A stretch of 64,000 nt of DNA from Fratercula arctica (Eukaryota; Chordata; Aves; Charadriiformes; Alcidae), in contig CANTUZ010000020.1 in the NCBI GenBank assembly GCA_947846985.1, forward strand, positions 7,808,689 to 7,872,688. The letters are read 5' to 3'. A program made the position numbers and the translations under genes. Under the pieces are notes generated by a model, which was not told the origin of the DNA, ran no database searches, and saw nothing but the letters and a program-made list of their open reading frames with translations. This document shows, in pieces, positions 53,971 through 64,000 of this stretch (positions are counted from its first letter, which is position 1; every line of letters begins with the position of its first letter).

Positions 53971-56705
53971 AGCAGAGTTTATCACCGTGCCCGCCACAAC
54001 CGGGTATTGCCTTGTCCGGCCCTGTATGGGGTTACGTCTTGCCTTGTATTGCCCCGTCATTGTTTTGATTGCCATCTGATACACGGTGTCACAGTAGCGC
54101 AGGGTATTGTGAATTTTTTAATCGCCTGTTACTTCTTTGAGTGAGCGTTGGCTCGTACCAGCCTGTATCGGGTTATCTTGCACCGTATCGCCCCGTATTT
54201 GTCGTGACTGCCATCCGAGACTTTCTGAGACGGTAGGGCTTTCTATTGTGGTTTTTTTTAATCGGCTGTTCTGTATTTGACTGCGTATTGCCTTTTGCCG
54301 CCCCGGACGGTGTTGCGCTTTGCATTGTATTGCCCTGTCATTCCATTCACTGTCACTTTAGACATTGTGTCATTAGATTGTACCGTATTGCGGTTTTTTT
54401 TTTTACTGGCTGTTCTTTTTTTGACTGTGTATTGCCTCGTACCGCCCTGTATAATACGATGTCTTGCACGGTATTGTTCCGTCACTGTCTTGACCGACAT
54501 CTGAGACTGTCTGGCATTGTAGCGTACTGTATTGCGGGTCTTGTAATTTGGCTATTTGTTTGCGTCTCGGGTTGTACCGTCCTGTATACTGTAATGTGTT
54601 GCATTGTATTGCCCTGTCATTGTCTAAATGGTCACTTTAGAGATTCTGTCATAGGACCGGACTCTTGTGAATTTTTTCATCGGTTGTTCTTTCTTTGGCT
54701 GCGTATTGCTTTGTATCGCCCAGTATCGTGTTACACCTTCCGCTGTACGGCTCGGTCGTCGTCTTGACTGACATCTGATACTTTATGCCATTAGACGGCA
54801 CTGTATTTTCATTGTTTTCTTTGGCTGTTATTTATTGGACTGTGTATTGCCTTGTACCGCTTTGTATAATGTTGTGTGTCACACTGTATTGCCCCATCAT
54901 TGTCTCGATTTATATTAGACTGGAATTGTACTGCACTGTATCGTGAGTTTGTTAATTTTTTGTTCTATATTGGAGTCCTGTGGTGGCGTGATCCTCACAC
55001 CCCCCTCCTTTTTCTCCTCTCTCTCCCCTGCCCCCCCCCCCCCGCCCCCCCCCCCCGCTTTTTCTCCTCTTCGCCCCCCCCCCCGCCCCCCGCGCTGTGT
55101 CATGGTATGTCTTCTCTGCTATTGATCTGTCATCAATTTGGTTGCTGTCTGAGAGATATTGACATTGTGGTGCACTGCAGCATGGGTTATGTAATCGGTT
55201 GTTTATTTATCTGTGTATTGAACTGTACTGCCCTGTATTGTGTTATGTCTTGCATTGTATGGCCCGTCATTGTCTCGATTGTCATTGTAGAGATTGTGTC
55301 ATAGCGTCACGCTGTATTGCGGTTAATTTAATCGGCTGTTCTTTATTTCGCTGTGTATCGCCTTGTACTGCCCTGTATAATGCGATGTCTTGCATCGTAT
55401 TGCCCTGTCATTGCATCGATTGTCATTGTAGACATCGTGTCATAGGACTGCACTGTATTGTGGATATTGTAATTGACTGTTATTTATTTGAGTGGGTATT
55501 GTCTTGTACTTCTCTGTGTTGCGTTATGACTCGCCTTGTATCACTCGTCATGGTTTTGACGGTCATTTTTGACATTTTGTCATAGGACCGTACCGTATTG
55601 CGAATTCTTTAACGCGTCGTTGTTTATTTGACCGGGTATTGCCTCGTAGCGCCCCGTATACTGTTACTGCATTGTAATTCCTTGTCGTTGTCTTGACTTA
55701 CTTCAGACCACCTGGGATCGTTCCGCACGGTCCGGTCAATTTTTGAATCGGCTATTCGTTATTTGACCGCGTACGGGCTTGTACCTCCCCGTATCCCGTA
55801 ATGTCTTGCGTTGTATTGCCCTGTAATTGTCTTGACCGTCATTTCAAAGTTCCCGGAGTTTGTACTGGAGCGTATTGTCAATTTTTGAATCGCGTGTTAT
55901 TTATTTGTCTGCGTATTGGTTGGTGCCGCCCGGTATACCGTAATGTCTTGCATTGTATTGTCCTGTCATAGTCTCGATTGTAATTTTTCATCTGATGTCA
56001 TAGCATTGCACTGTATGGCAGCTGTTTTAATTGTCTGGTCTTTAGTTGATGTCGCAGAGCGTCTGGGATTGTACCGTAATGTACTGTGATTTTTTTTTTA
56101 AACGGTCTTTCTTTATTTCACCGGGCATTGGCTTTTACCGCCTTGTATACCGTTAGGTCTCGCAGCGTATAGCCCCGTCACGGTCCGGACTGTAATTTTA
56201 AACGTCGCGTCATTGGCCTGCACCGTTCTGTGGGTATTTTAATCGGCTCTAATTTATTTCACTGTGTATTGCCTTGTACCGCCCTCTATTGTATGATGTC
56301 TCACATTGTATCGCCCCATCATTGTATCGATTGTTATGTTAGACGCTCTGTCATAGGACTGTACAGTATCGTGGATATTTTACTCGGTTGTTGTTTATTT
56401 GACCGTGTATTGCCGTGTACCGCCCCGTGTCACGTTACGCCTAGCGTCGTATCGCTTCGCCCTTGTCTCGACTGACGTCTGATCTCTTCTGCCGGCGTAC
56501 GTCACGGTATTGTCAATTTGTTCATCGGCCAGTCTTTATTTGACCACGTTTAGCAGCGTACCGCTCCCTATGGTGTTACGTCCCGCGTCACATTGCCCTG
56601 TCGCTGTCTTGGTTGTCATTGGAACCTGTCTGTGAATGTACCGCACCGTATTGTGAATTTTTTGGTCGGTTGTTGTTTATCTGACACGGTTGTAACGCGA
56701 TGTCC
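53971..56705 (+). repeat. ~140-bp satellite, blocks 5-6 (copy 2)
   Basis: Counterpart of 41,344-44,080 with the same CT/poly-C interruption (54,995-55,095), which differs in C-run structure. The other copy-2 satellite blocks are 46,910-49,130, 49,773-50,532, 51,158-51,737 and 52,441-53,189. Confidence 0.85.
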
Positions 56706-57839
56706 CCTTTTTCCTACTTCTTTTGACTTGCAGGTTGTATGTGGAGTTGAGCGTTGCCTTTCCGAAGGCATGCGGAGCCCGATGAAAGAATAAAAAAAAA
56801 AAAACCCCAGCCGGGGGATTTCCCCCCCCGCCCCCCGCCCCCGGCCGGGTTTTTTTTTCCCCGGTCCCGGCCGCTTCGCGAGGCGACAGTCGTCGCCAAA
56901 GTTTGGGTGGAGGTAGTTGCGGGGCCGGGGTTTTGTCAGGCAGGGATGTTTGGGAGCCCCCTGCGAGCGGCGCTTCCGAGGAGCGATGCCCGCAGTGGGG
57001 CACGGCATGCGGTAGCGGGTGGGCGGAGGCAGGCGGGAGGCGAGAGCGGCGGGTGTTTTGTGTGGTAGTGGAGCGAGGGGTGTGTGTGGCGCACGTGTTT
57101 TGGTTTTGTTGTTGCCTTGCAGGTTGTGCGTGGAGCTGAGTCTTGCCTTTCCGAAGGCAAGCAGAGCCAAATGAAAGAATAAAAAAACCCCAGCCGGGGG
57201 ATTTTTTTTTTTTTTCCCCCGGCTGGGTTTTTTTTTCCCCGGTCCCGGCCCCTCTGCGAGGCGACAGTCGTCGCCAAAGTTTGGGCGGAGGTAGTGCTCG
57301 GGCCGGGGTTTTGTCAGGCAGGGACGTTTGGGAGCCCCCCGGCAGCGGCGCTCCGGAGGAGCGACGCCCGCAGTGGGGCACGGCATGCGGTAGCAGGGGG
57401 CTGGAGGCGGGCGAGAGCGGCGGGTGTTTTGTGTGGTAGTGGAGCGAGGGGTGGGTGTGGCGCACGTGTTTTGGTTTTGTTGTTGCCTTGCAGGTTGTGC
57501 GTGGAGCTGAGTCTTGCCTTTCCGAAGGCAAGCAGAGCCAAATGAAAGAATAAAAAAACCCCAGCCGGGGGATTTTTTTTTTTTTCCCCCGGCTGGGTTT
57601 TTTTTTCCCCGGTCCCGGCCCCTCTGCGAGGCGACAGTCGTCGCCAAAGTTTGGGCGGAGGTAGTGCGCGGGCCGGGGTTTTGTCAGGCAGGGACGTTTG
57701 GGAGCCCCCCGGGAGCGGCGCTCCGGAGGAGCGACGCCCGCAGTGGGGGACAGCATGCGGTAGTGGGTGGGCGCAGGCAGGCGGGAGAGGCAGGTGTGTT
57801 GCGTGACAGCGGAGCGAGGGGTGCATTTGGAATGCATGA
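56706..57839 (+). repeat. terminal units (copy 2): 3 x ~375 bp with acceptor, AATAAA and hairpins
   Basis: Acceptor-like TTGCAG|GTTGT at 56,732-56,733, 57,121-57,122 and 57,492-57,493; AATAAA at 56,789-56,794, 57,178-57,183 and 57,549-57,554. Hairpins are as in copy 1. The middle unit is the extra one compared with copy 1. Unit lengths are 389 and 371 bp. Confidence 0.6.
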
Positions 57840-58437
57840 AGGCTAGGATGTCTCTGGTTTGGTTTCACCAAAGAAAGAAAGAAATAGGGTGCGATTTATT
57901 TTGATGCGAAGATGGCTTGTAATGGTATGTCACAAGAATTTACAAGGGTAGCAGATAATTTCAGTGGTGATATGGAAACATAGGTGTTGGGGGGGGGGGT
58001 GGGGGGCAGGTCGAAGTAGTTGTTGTGTCAAGAACAGTGCTCATGTGGACTGTACAGGTACGTGTAGTAATTGTTGTAAATGATAAAGTATGTTGGGTCC
58101 TGGTGCAGGAAGGAGTCTGGGCAAGGCACAGGTAAATGTAGCTGAGGACAGGTTCCGGGAAAGCCAGGGTTTTAGGAGGTACTCAGTAGTCATCTGGTAG
58201 TTTTGGCCATGCTCAGGTATTGGTTTTTAACCTACTCGAAGGTAATTGTGGAAGCACAGACGGCTAAGAGGACTGGATTGTTGTTGAATCCGAACATGGA
58301 TTGTAACGAGCTAAGAGGGGGAACAAAGTATGTTTATGATGTAGTATGAGGGAAATATCACACGAAGTCATAAAGCACGGGTACTGGTACGGACATGGTG
58401 AAAATCTGTGTGCGGATGCAGGAGGTAAATGAGGTAG
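57840..58437. other. shared tail of the duplication, truncated
   Basis: Matches 44,831-45,436 including the G-run, then ends abruptly at GGAGGTAAATGAGGTAG where AT satellite starts. No gene is seen. Confidence 0.6.
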
Positions 58438-61400
58438 TTTTAAATTTTAATTTTAAATTTAAATTGTGAATTTTAAATTCTTAGTTTCATTTTTAAATTT
58501 TAATTTTAATTTTAAATTTTAAATTTGTAGTTTTTTAATTTTAATTTTAAATTTTAAATTTGTAGTGTTTTAATTTTAAATTTTAAATTTGTAGTTTTAA
58601 TTTTAAATTTTAAATTTGTAGTTTTAATTTTAAATTTTAAATTTGTAGTTTAAATTTTAAACTTTAAATTTTAAGTTTTAGTTTTTAAATTTTAGTTTTA
58701 AATTTTAATTTTAAATTTTAATTTTAAATTTTTAGTTTTAAATTTTTAGTTTTAAATTTTAGTTTTAAATTTTAGTTTTAAATTTTTAGTTTTAAATTTT
58801 AGTTTTAAATTTTAATTTTAAATTTTTAGTTTTAAATTTTAGTTTTAAATTTTAGTTTTAAATTTTAGTTTTAAATTTTAATTTTAAATTTTAATTTTAA
58901 ATTTTTAGTTTTAAATTTTAGTTTTAAATTTTAGTTTTAAATTTTAGTTTTAAATTTTAGTTTTAAATTTTAGTTTTAAATTTTAGTTTTAAATTTTAGT
59001 TTTAAATTTTAATTTTAAATTTTAATTTTAAATTTTAATTTTAAATTTTTAGTTTTAAATTTTTAATTTTAAATTTTAATTTTAAATTTTAATTTTAAAT
59101 TTTAGTTTAAATTTTACTTTTAAATTTTACTTTTAAATTTTAATTTTAAATTTGTAGTTTTTAATTTTAAATTTTAGTGTTTTAATTTTAAATTTTAAAT
59201 TTTAGTTTTTAATTTTAATTTTAAATTTGTAGTTTTTAATTTTAAATTTTAAATTTGTAGTTTTTAATTTTAAATTTTAAATTTTAGTGTTTTAATTTTA
59301 AATTTGTAGTGTTTTAATTTTAAATTTTAAATTTGTAGTTTTAATTTTAAATTTTAAATTTTAGTTTTAATTTTAATTTTAAATTTGTAGTTTTTAATTT
59401 TAAATTTTAAATTTGTAGTTTTAAATTTTAAATTTTAAATTTGTAGTGTTTTAATTTTAAATTTGTAGTTTTAATTTTAAATTTGTAGTTTTTAATTTTA
59501 ATTTTAAATTTGTAGTTTTTAATTTTAAATTTTAAATTTGTAGTTTTAATTTTAAATTTTAAATTTTAGTTTTAATTTTAATTTTAAATTTTAAATTTTA
59601 GTTTTAATTTTAAATTTTAAATTTGTAGTTTTAATTTTAAATTTTAGTTTTAATTTTAATTTTAAATTTGTAGTTTTAATTTTAAATTTTAAATTTGTAG
59701 TTTTAATTTTAATTTTAAATTTGTAGTTTTAATTTTAAATTTTAAATTTGTAGTTTTTTAATTTTAAATTTGTAGTTTTTAATTTTAAATTTTAAATTTG
59801 TAGTGTTTTAATTTTAAATTTTAAATTTTAGTTTTTAATTTTAATTTTAAATTTGTAGTGTTTTAATTTTAAATTTTAGTTTTAATTTTTAAATTTTAAA
59901 TTTGTAGTTTTAATTTTAATTTTAAATTTTAGTTTTAATTTTAATTTTAAATTTGTAGTTTTTAATTTTAATTTTAAATTTTAGTTTTAATTTTAATTTT
60001 AAATTTGTAGTTTTTAATTTTAAATTTGTAGTTTTAATTTTAATTTTAAATTTGTAGTTTTTAATTTTAAATTTGTAGTTTTAATTTTAATTTTAAATTT
60101 GTAGTTTTTAATTTTAATTTTAAATTTGTAGTGTTTTAATTTTAAATTTTAATAAATTTTTAGGTTTTAAACTTTTATTTTAATTTAATTTTACAATATT
60201 TACATTTTAATTTTCAAATTTTACTTTTAAATTTTCAATTTGCACATTTTAGTTTTAAATTTTTAGTTTGTAATTTAGTTTTAAATTTTAGTTTTAAATT
60301 TTAGTTTTTAAATTTTAGTTTTACATTTTAATTTCTTAAATTTTTAGTTTTAAAATTTTTATTTTAAATTATTAAATTTAAATTTTACATTTTAATTTTA
60401 AATTTTTAATTATTAAATTTTTAATTTTAAATTTTTAGGTCTTAACATTTTAGTTCTAAATTTACGTTTAAATTTTAGTTTTAAAATTTTTAGTTTTAAA
60501 TTTTTAGTTTTAAATTTTTAGTTTTAAATTTTAGTTTTAAATTTTTATTTTAAATTTAATTTACAATTTTTAAATTTAATTTTAATAATTTTTAAATAGT
60601 TTTTAATTTATGTTTACAATTTTTAGTTATTTACCATTTCGTTTACAACTTTTATTTTTAAATTTAAATTTTAAATTTTTAGTTTTAAATTTTAATTTTT
60701 AGTTTTAATTTTAAATTTGTAGTTTAAATTTTAAACTTTAAATTTGTAGTTTAAATTTTAATTTTAAATTTGTAGTTTTAATTTTAAATTTTAAATTTTA
60801 GTTTTTAATTTTAATTTTAAATTTTAGTGTTTTAATTTTAAATTTGTAGTTTTAATTTTAATTTTAAATTTTAGTTTTTAATTTTAATTTTAAATTTTAG
60901 TTTTTAATTTTAATTTTAAATTTTAGTTTTAATTTTAATTTTAATTTTTAGTTTAATTTTAATTTTAAATTTTAGTGTTTTAATTTTAAATTTGTAGTTT
61001 TAATTTTAATTTTTAGTTTTTAGTTTTTAGTTTTTAATTTTTAGTTTGAATTTTTAGTTTTTAATTTTTAGTTTTTAATTTTTAATTTGAATTTTTAGTT
61101 TTTAATTTTTAATTTTTACTTTTAGTTTTTAATTTTTAATTTTTAGTTTTAGGTTTTAATTTTTAATTTTTAGTTTTAGTTTTTAATTTTAAATTTTTAG
61201 TTTTAATTTTAATTTTAAATTTGTAGTTTTTAATTTTAAATTTGTAGTTTTAATTTTAAATTTTAAATTTGTAGTTTTTAATTTTAATTTTAAATTTGTA
61301 GTTTTTAATTTTAATTTTAAATTTGTAGTTTTTAATTTTAATTTTAAATTTGTAGTTTTTAATTTTAATTTTAAATTTGTAGTTTTAATTTTAAATTTGT

Positions 61401-63778
61401 AGTTTTAATTTTAATTTTAAATTTGTAGTTTTAATTTTAATTTTAAATTTGTAGTTTTAATTTTAATTTTAAATTTGTAGTTTTAATTTTAATTTTAAAT
61501 TTTAGTTTTTAATTTTAAATTTGTAGTTTTTAATTTTAATTTTAAATTTGTAGTTTTTAATTTTAATTTTAAATTTGTAGTTTTAATTTTAATTTTAAAT
61601 TTGTAGTGTTTTAATTTTAAATTTTATGTTTTAATTTTAATTTTAAATTTTTAGTTTTAATTTTAATTTTAAATTTGTAGTGTTTTAATTTTAAATTTGT
61701 AGTTTTAATTTTAAATTTTAAATTTGTAGTGTTTTAATTTTAAATTTGTAGTTTTAATTTTAAATTTTAAATTTGTAGTTTTAATTTTAAATTTGTAGTT
61801 TTAATTTTAAATTTTAAATTTGTAGAGTTTTAATTTTAAATTTTAAATTTGTAGTGTTTTAATTTTAAATTTTAAATTTGTAGTTTTAATTTTAAATTTT
61901 AAATTTGTAGTGTTTTAATTTTAAATTTGTAGTTTTAATTTTAAATTTTAAATTTGTAGTGTTTTAATGTTAAATTTTAAATTTGTAGTGTTTTAATTTT
62001 AAATTTTAAATTTGTAGTGTTTTAATTTTAAATTTTAAATTTGTAGTGTTTTAATTTTAAATTTTAAATTTGTAGTGTTTTAATTTTAAATTTTAAATTT
62101 GTAGTGTTTTAATTTTAAATTTGTAGTTTTAATTTTAAATTTTAAATTTGTAGTTTTAATTTTAAATTTGTAGTTTTAATTTTAAATTTTAAATTTGTAG
62201 AGTTTTAATTTTAAATTTTAAATTTGTAGTTTTAATTTTAAATTTTATAAATTTGTAAGTTTTTAATTTTAAATTTTAAATTTGTAGTTTATTTTAAATT
62301 TTAAATTTGTAGTTTTAATTTTAAATTTTAAATTTGTAGTTTTAAATTTAAATTTTAGTAATTTGTAGTTTTAATTTTAAATTTAAATTTTAGTGTTTTA
62401 AATTTTAAATTTTAAATTTGTAGTGTTTTAATTTTAAATTTGTAATTTTTTAGTTTTAAATTTTAATAATTTGTAGTTTTTAATTTTAAATTTTAAATTT
62501 TGTAGTGTTTTAATTTTAAATTTGTAGTTTTAAATTTTAATTTTAAATTTGTAGTTTTAATTTTAAATTTTAGTTTTAATTTTAATATTTAAATTTGTAG
62601 TTTTAATTTAAATTTTAAATTTGTAAGTTTTTAATTTAATTTAAATTTTGTAGATGTTTTAATTTTAAATTTTAAATTTGTAGTGTTTTAATTTTAAATT
62701 TTAAATTTGTAGTTTTAATTTTAAATTTGTAGTTTTAATTTTAAATTTTAAATTTGTAGAGTTTTAATTTTAAATTTTAAATTTGTAGAGTTTTAATTTT
62801 AAATTTTAAACTTGTAGTGTTTTAATTTTAAATTTTAAATTTGTAGTGTTTTAATTTTAAATTTTAAATTTGTAGTGTTTTAATTTTAAACTTGTAGTGT
62901 TTTAATTTTAAATTTTAAATTTGTAGTTTTAATTTTAAATTTTAAATTTGTAGTGTTTTAATTTTAAATTTGTAGTTTTAATTTTAAATTTTAAATTTGT
63001 AGTGTTTTAATTTTAAATTTGTAGTTTTAATTTTAAATTTTAAATTTGTAGTTTTAATTTTAAATTTGTAGTTTTAATTCTAAATTTTAAATTTGTAGAG
63101 TTTTAATTTTAAATTTTAAATTTGTAGTGTTTTAATTTTAAATTTTAAATTTGTAGTTTTAATTTTAAATTTTAAATTTGTAGTGTTTTAATTTTAAATT
63201 TGTAGTTTTAATTTTAAATTTTAAATTTGTAGTGTTTAAATTTTAGTTTTAAATTTTAAATTTTTAGTTTTAAATTTTAGTTTTAAATTTTAGTTTTAAA
63301 TTTTAATTTTAAATTTTAGTTTTAAATTTTAAATTTTAGTTTTAAATTTTAGTTTTAAATTTTAATTTTAAATTTTAGTTTTAAATTTTAGTTTTAAATT
63401 TTAGTTTTAAATTTTAGTTTTAAATTTTAATTTTAAATTTTTAGTTTTCAATTTTAATTTTAAATTTTACTTTTAAATTTTAATTTTAAATTTTTAGTTT
63501 TAAATTTTACTTTTAAATTTTTAGTTTTCAATTTTAATTTTAAATTTTTAGTTTTAAATTTTAATTTTAAATTTTTAGTTTTAAATTTTAAATTTTAGTT
63601 TTAAATTTTAATTTTAAATTTTAAATTTTAATTTTAAATTTTAAATTTTAGTTTTAAATTTTAGTTTTAAATTTTAATTTTAAATTTTTAGTTTTAAATT
63701 TTAATTTTAAATTTTTAGTTTTAAATTTTAAATTTTTAGTTTTAAATTTTAAATTTTTTGTTTAATTTTAATTTTAAC
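58438..63778 (+). repeat. 5.3-kb AT satellite abutting the telomere
   Basis: Degenerate short tandem words TTTTAAATTTTAG, AATTTTAAATTTGTAGTTTT and GTGTTTTAATTTTAAA. Apart from A and T the + strand has almost only G (in TAG or GTAG) and extremely few C. Two better-ordered arrays are separated by a more irregular zone at ~60,150-60,680 where most of the C residues occur. The word TTTTAG is one step from the telomeric TTAG core. No coding potential. Confidence 0.93.
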
Positions 63779-64000
63779 TTAGGGGTTAGGTTTAGGGTTA
63801 GGTTTAGGGGTTAGGTTTAGGGGTTGGGGTTAGGGTTAGGGGTTAGGGGGTTAGGGTTAGGGGTTAGGGTTAGGGGTTAGGGTTAGGGTTAGGGTTAGGG
63901 TTAGGGTTAGGGTTAGGGTTAGGGTTAGGGTTAGGGTTAGGGGTTAGGGTTAGGGTTAGGGTTAGGGTTAGGGTTAGGGTTAGGGTTAGGGTTAGGGTTA
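63779..64000 (+). repeat. telomere: variant then canonical TTAGGG repeats
   Basis: Begins TTAGGGGTTAGGTTTAGGG with variants TTTAGGG, TTAGGGG, TTGGGG and TTAGGGGG to ~63,876. It is then almost pure (TTAGGG)n to the end of the window, with one TTAGGGG near 63,940. The G-rich strand runs 5' to 3' toward the window end, as expected at a right-hand chromosome terminus. Variant repeats on the centromere side are the normal pattern. Confidence 0.98.

Larger units (their letters stand above)
46501..58437 (+). repeat. large tandem duplication, copy 2 (~11.9 kb)
   Basis: Matches 33,962-45,436 base for base over long stretches. Differences seen include scattered single bases, a two-base longer variant in module 1 (GAGTCCCGGGGCTAGGAATCGG at ~49,521), 12 instead of 7 units in the 17-bp array, an 11-bp shorter stretch near 54,190, and a third terminal unit. 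It stops at 58,437, where sequence homologous to 45,437 onward is replaced by AT satellite. Confidence 0.95.

Noticed and set aside
34380..56705. Cys/His-rich frames (..LPCHCLDCHFR..) repeating every ~47 residues
   Set aside because: They follow the ~140-bp period, shift frame between units, and the ~200-codon frame at 40,077 is altered by a one-base T-run difference in copy 2 (~53,033). No sign of selection for a protein.

Overview
This window is the end of a bird chromosome. Its last ~220 bases are vertebrate telomere (TTAGGG)n on the + strand, so the right edge is the physical chromosome end. Avian origin rests on a recognisable CR1 retrotransposon 3' end (22.2-22.4 kb) and on solo LTRs resembling those widespread in Neoaves (18.1, 25.1 and 29.7 kb). 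The GC-rich CpG islands, the minisatellite-filled introns and the dense tandem repeats would fit a microchromosome or another gene-poor subtelomere. I cannot name the species.

Layout. 1-2.9 kb: one candidate minus-strand coding exon, little else. 2.9-3.7 kb: CpG island with four NRF1-type motifs. 3.7-5.1 kb: AT-rich spacer. 5.1-9.5 kb: second CpG island with three CCAAT boxes feeding a small + strand gene model of three phase-0 exons, with a G-rich first intron and a C-rich minisatellite second intron. 9.7-12.8 kb: duplicated fragments, a third CpG island, and a 51-bp/61-bp minisatellite. 12.9-17.9 kb and 28.9-34.4 kb: diverged direct copies of a multi-kilobase repeat (called 'beta' here) that keeps splice-site-like signals. 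18-28.4 kb: a solo LTR, then a ~7 kb pyrimidine tract split by a CR1 and by a solo LTR with a perfect 5-bp target duplication.

34-58 kb: a nearly identical tandem duplication (33,962-45,436 and 46,501-58,437), separated by 0.56 kb of other sequence and an assembly gap. Each copy holds a ~140-bp satellite interrupted four times by a ~0.65-kb module. Three of the four modules carry a TATA-like box, and the modules carry splice donor/acceptor-like signals about 353 nt apart. Each copy ends in two or three ~375-bp units with a 3' splice-site-like tract, AATAAA and several perfect hairpins. All these signals point toward the telomere. Copy 2 is cut off by a 5.3-kb, almost C-free AT satellite (58.4-63.8 kb) that runs directly into variant and then canonical telomere repeats.

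I find no confidently identified protein-coding gene. Most long open frames are by-products of low-complexity or tandem-repeat sequence. The most interesting structure is the telomere-directed array of promoter-like, splice-like and polyadenylation-like modules, which could produce subtelomeric or TERRA-like noncoding RNA. That function is inference. Two assembly gaps of 499 N lie at 28,423-28,921 and 46,002-46,500, and the large duplication may in part be an assembly artefact.
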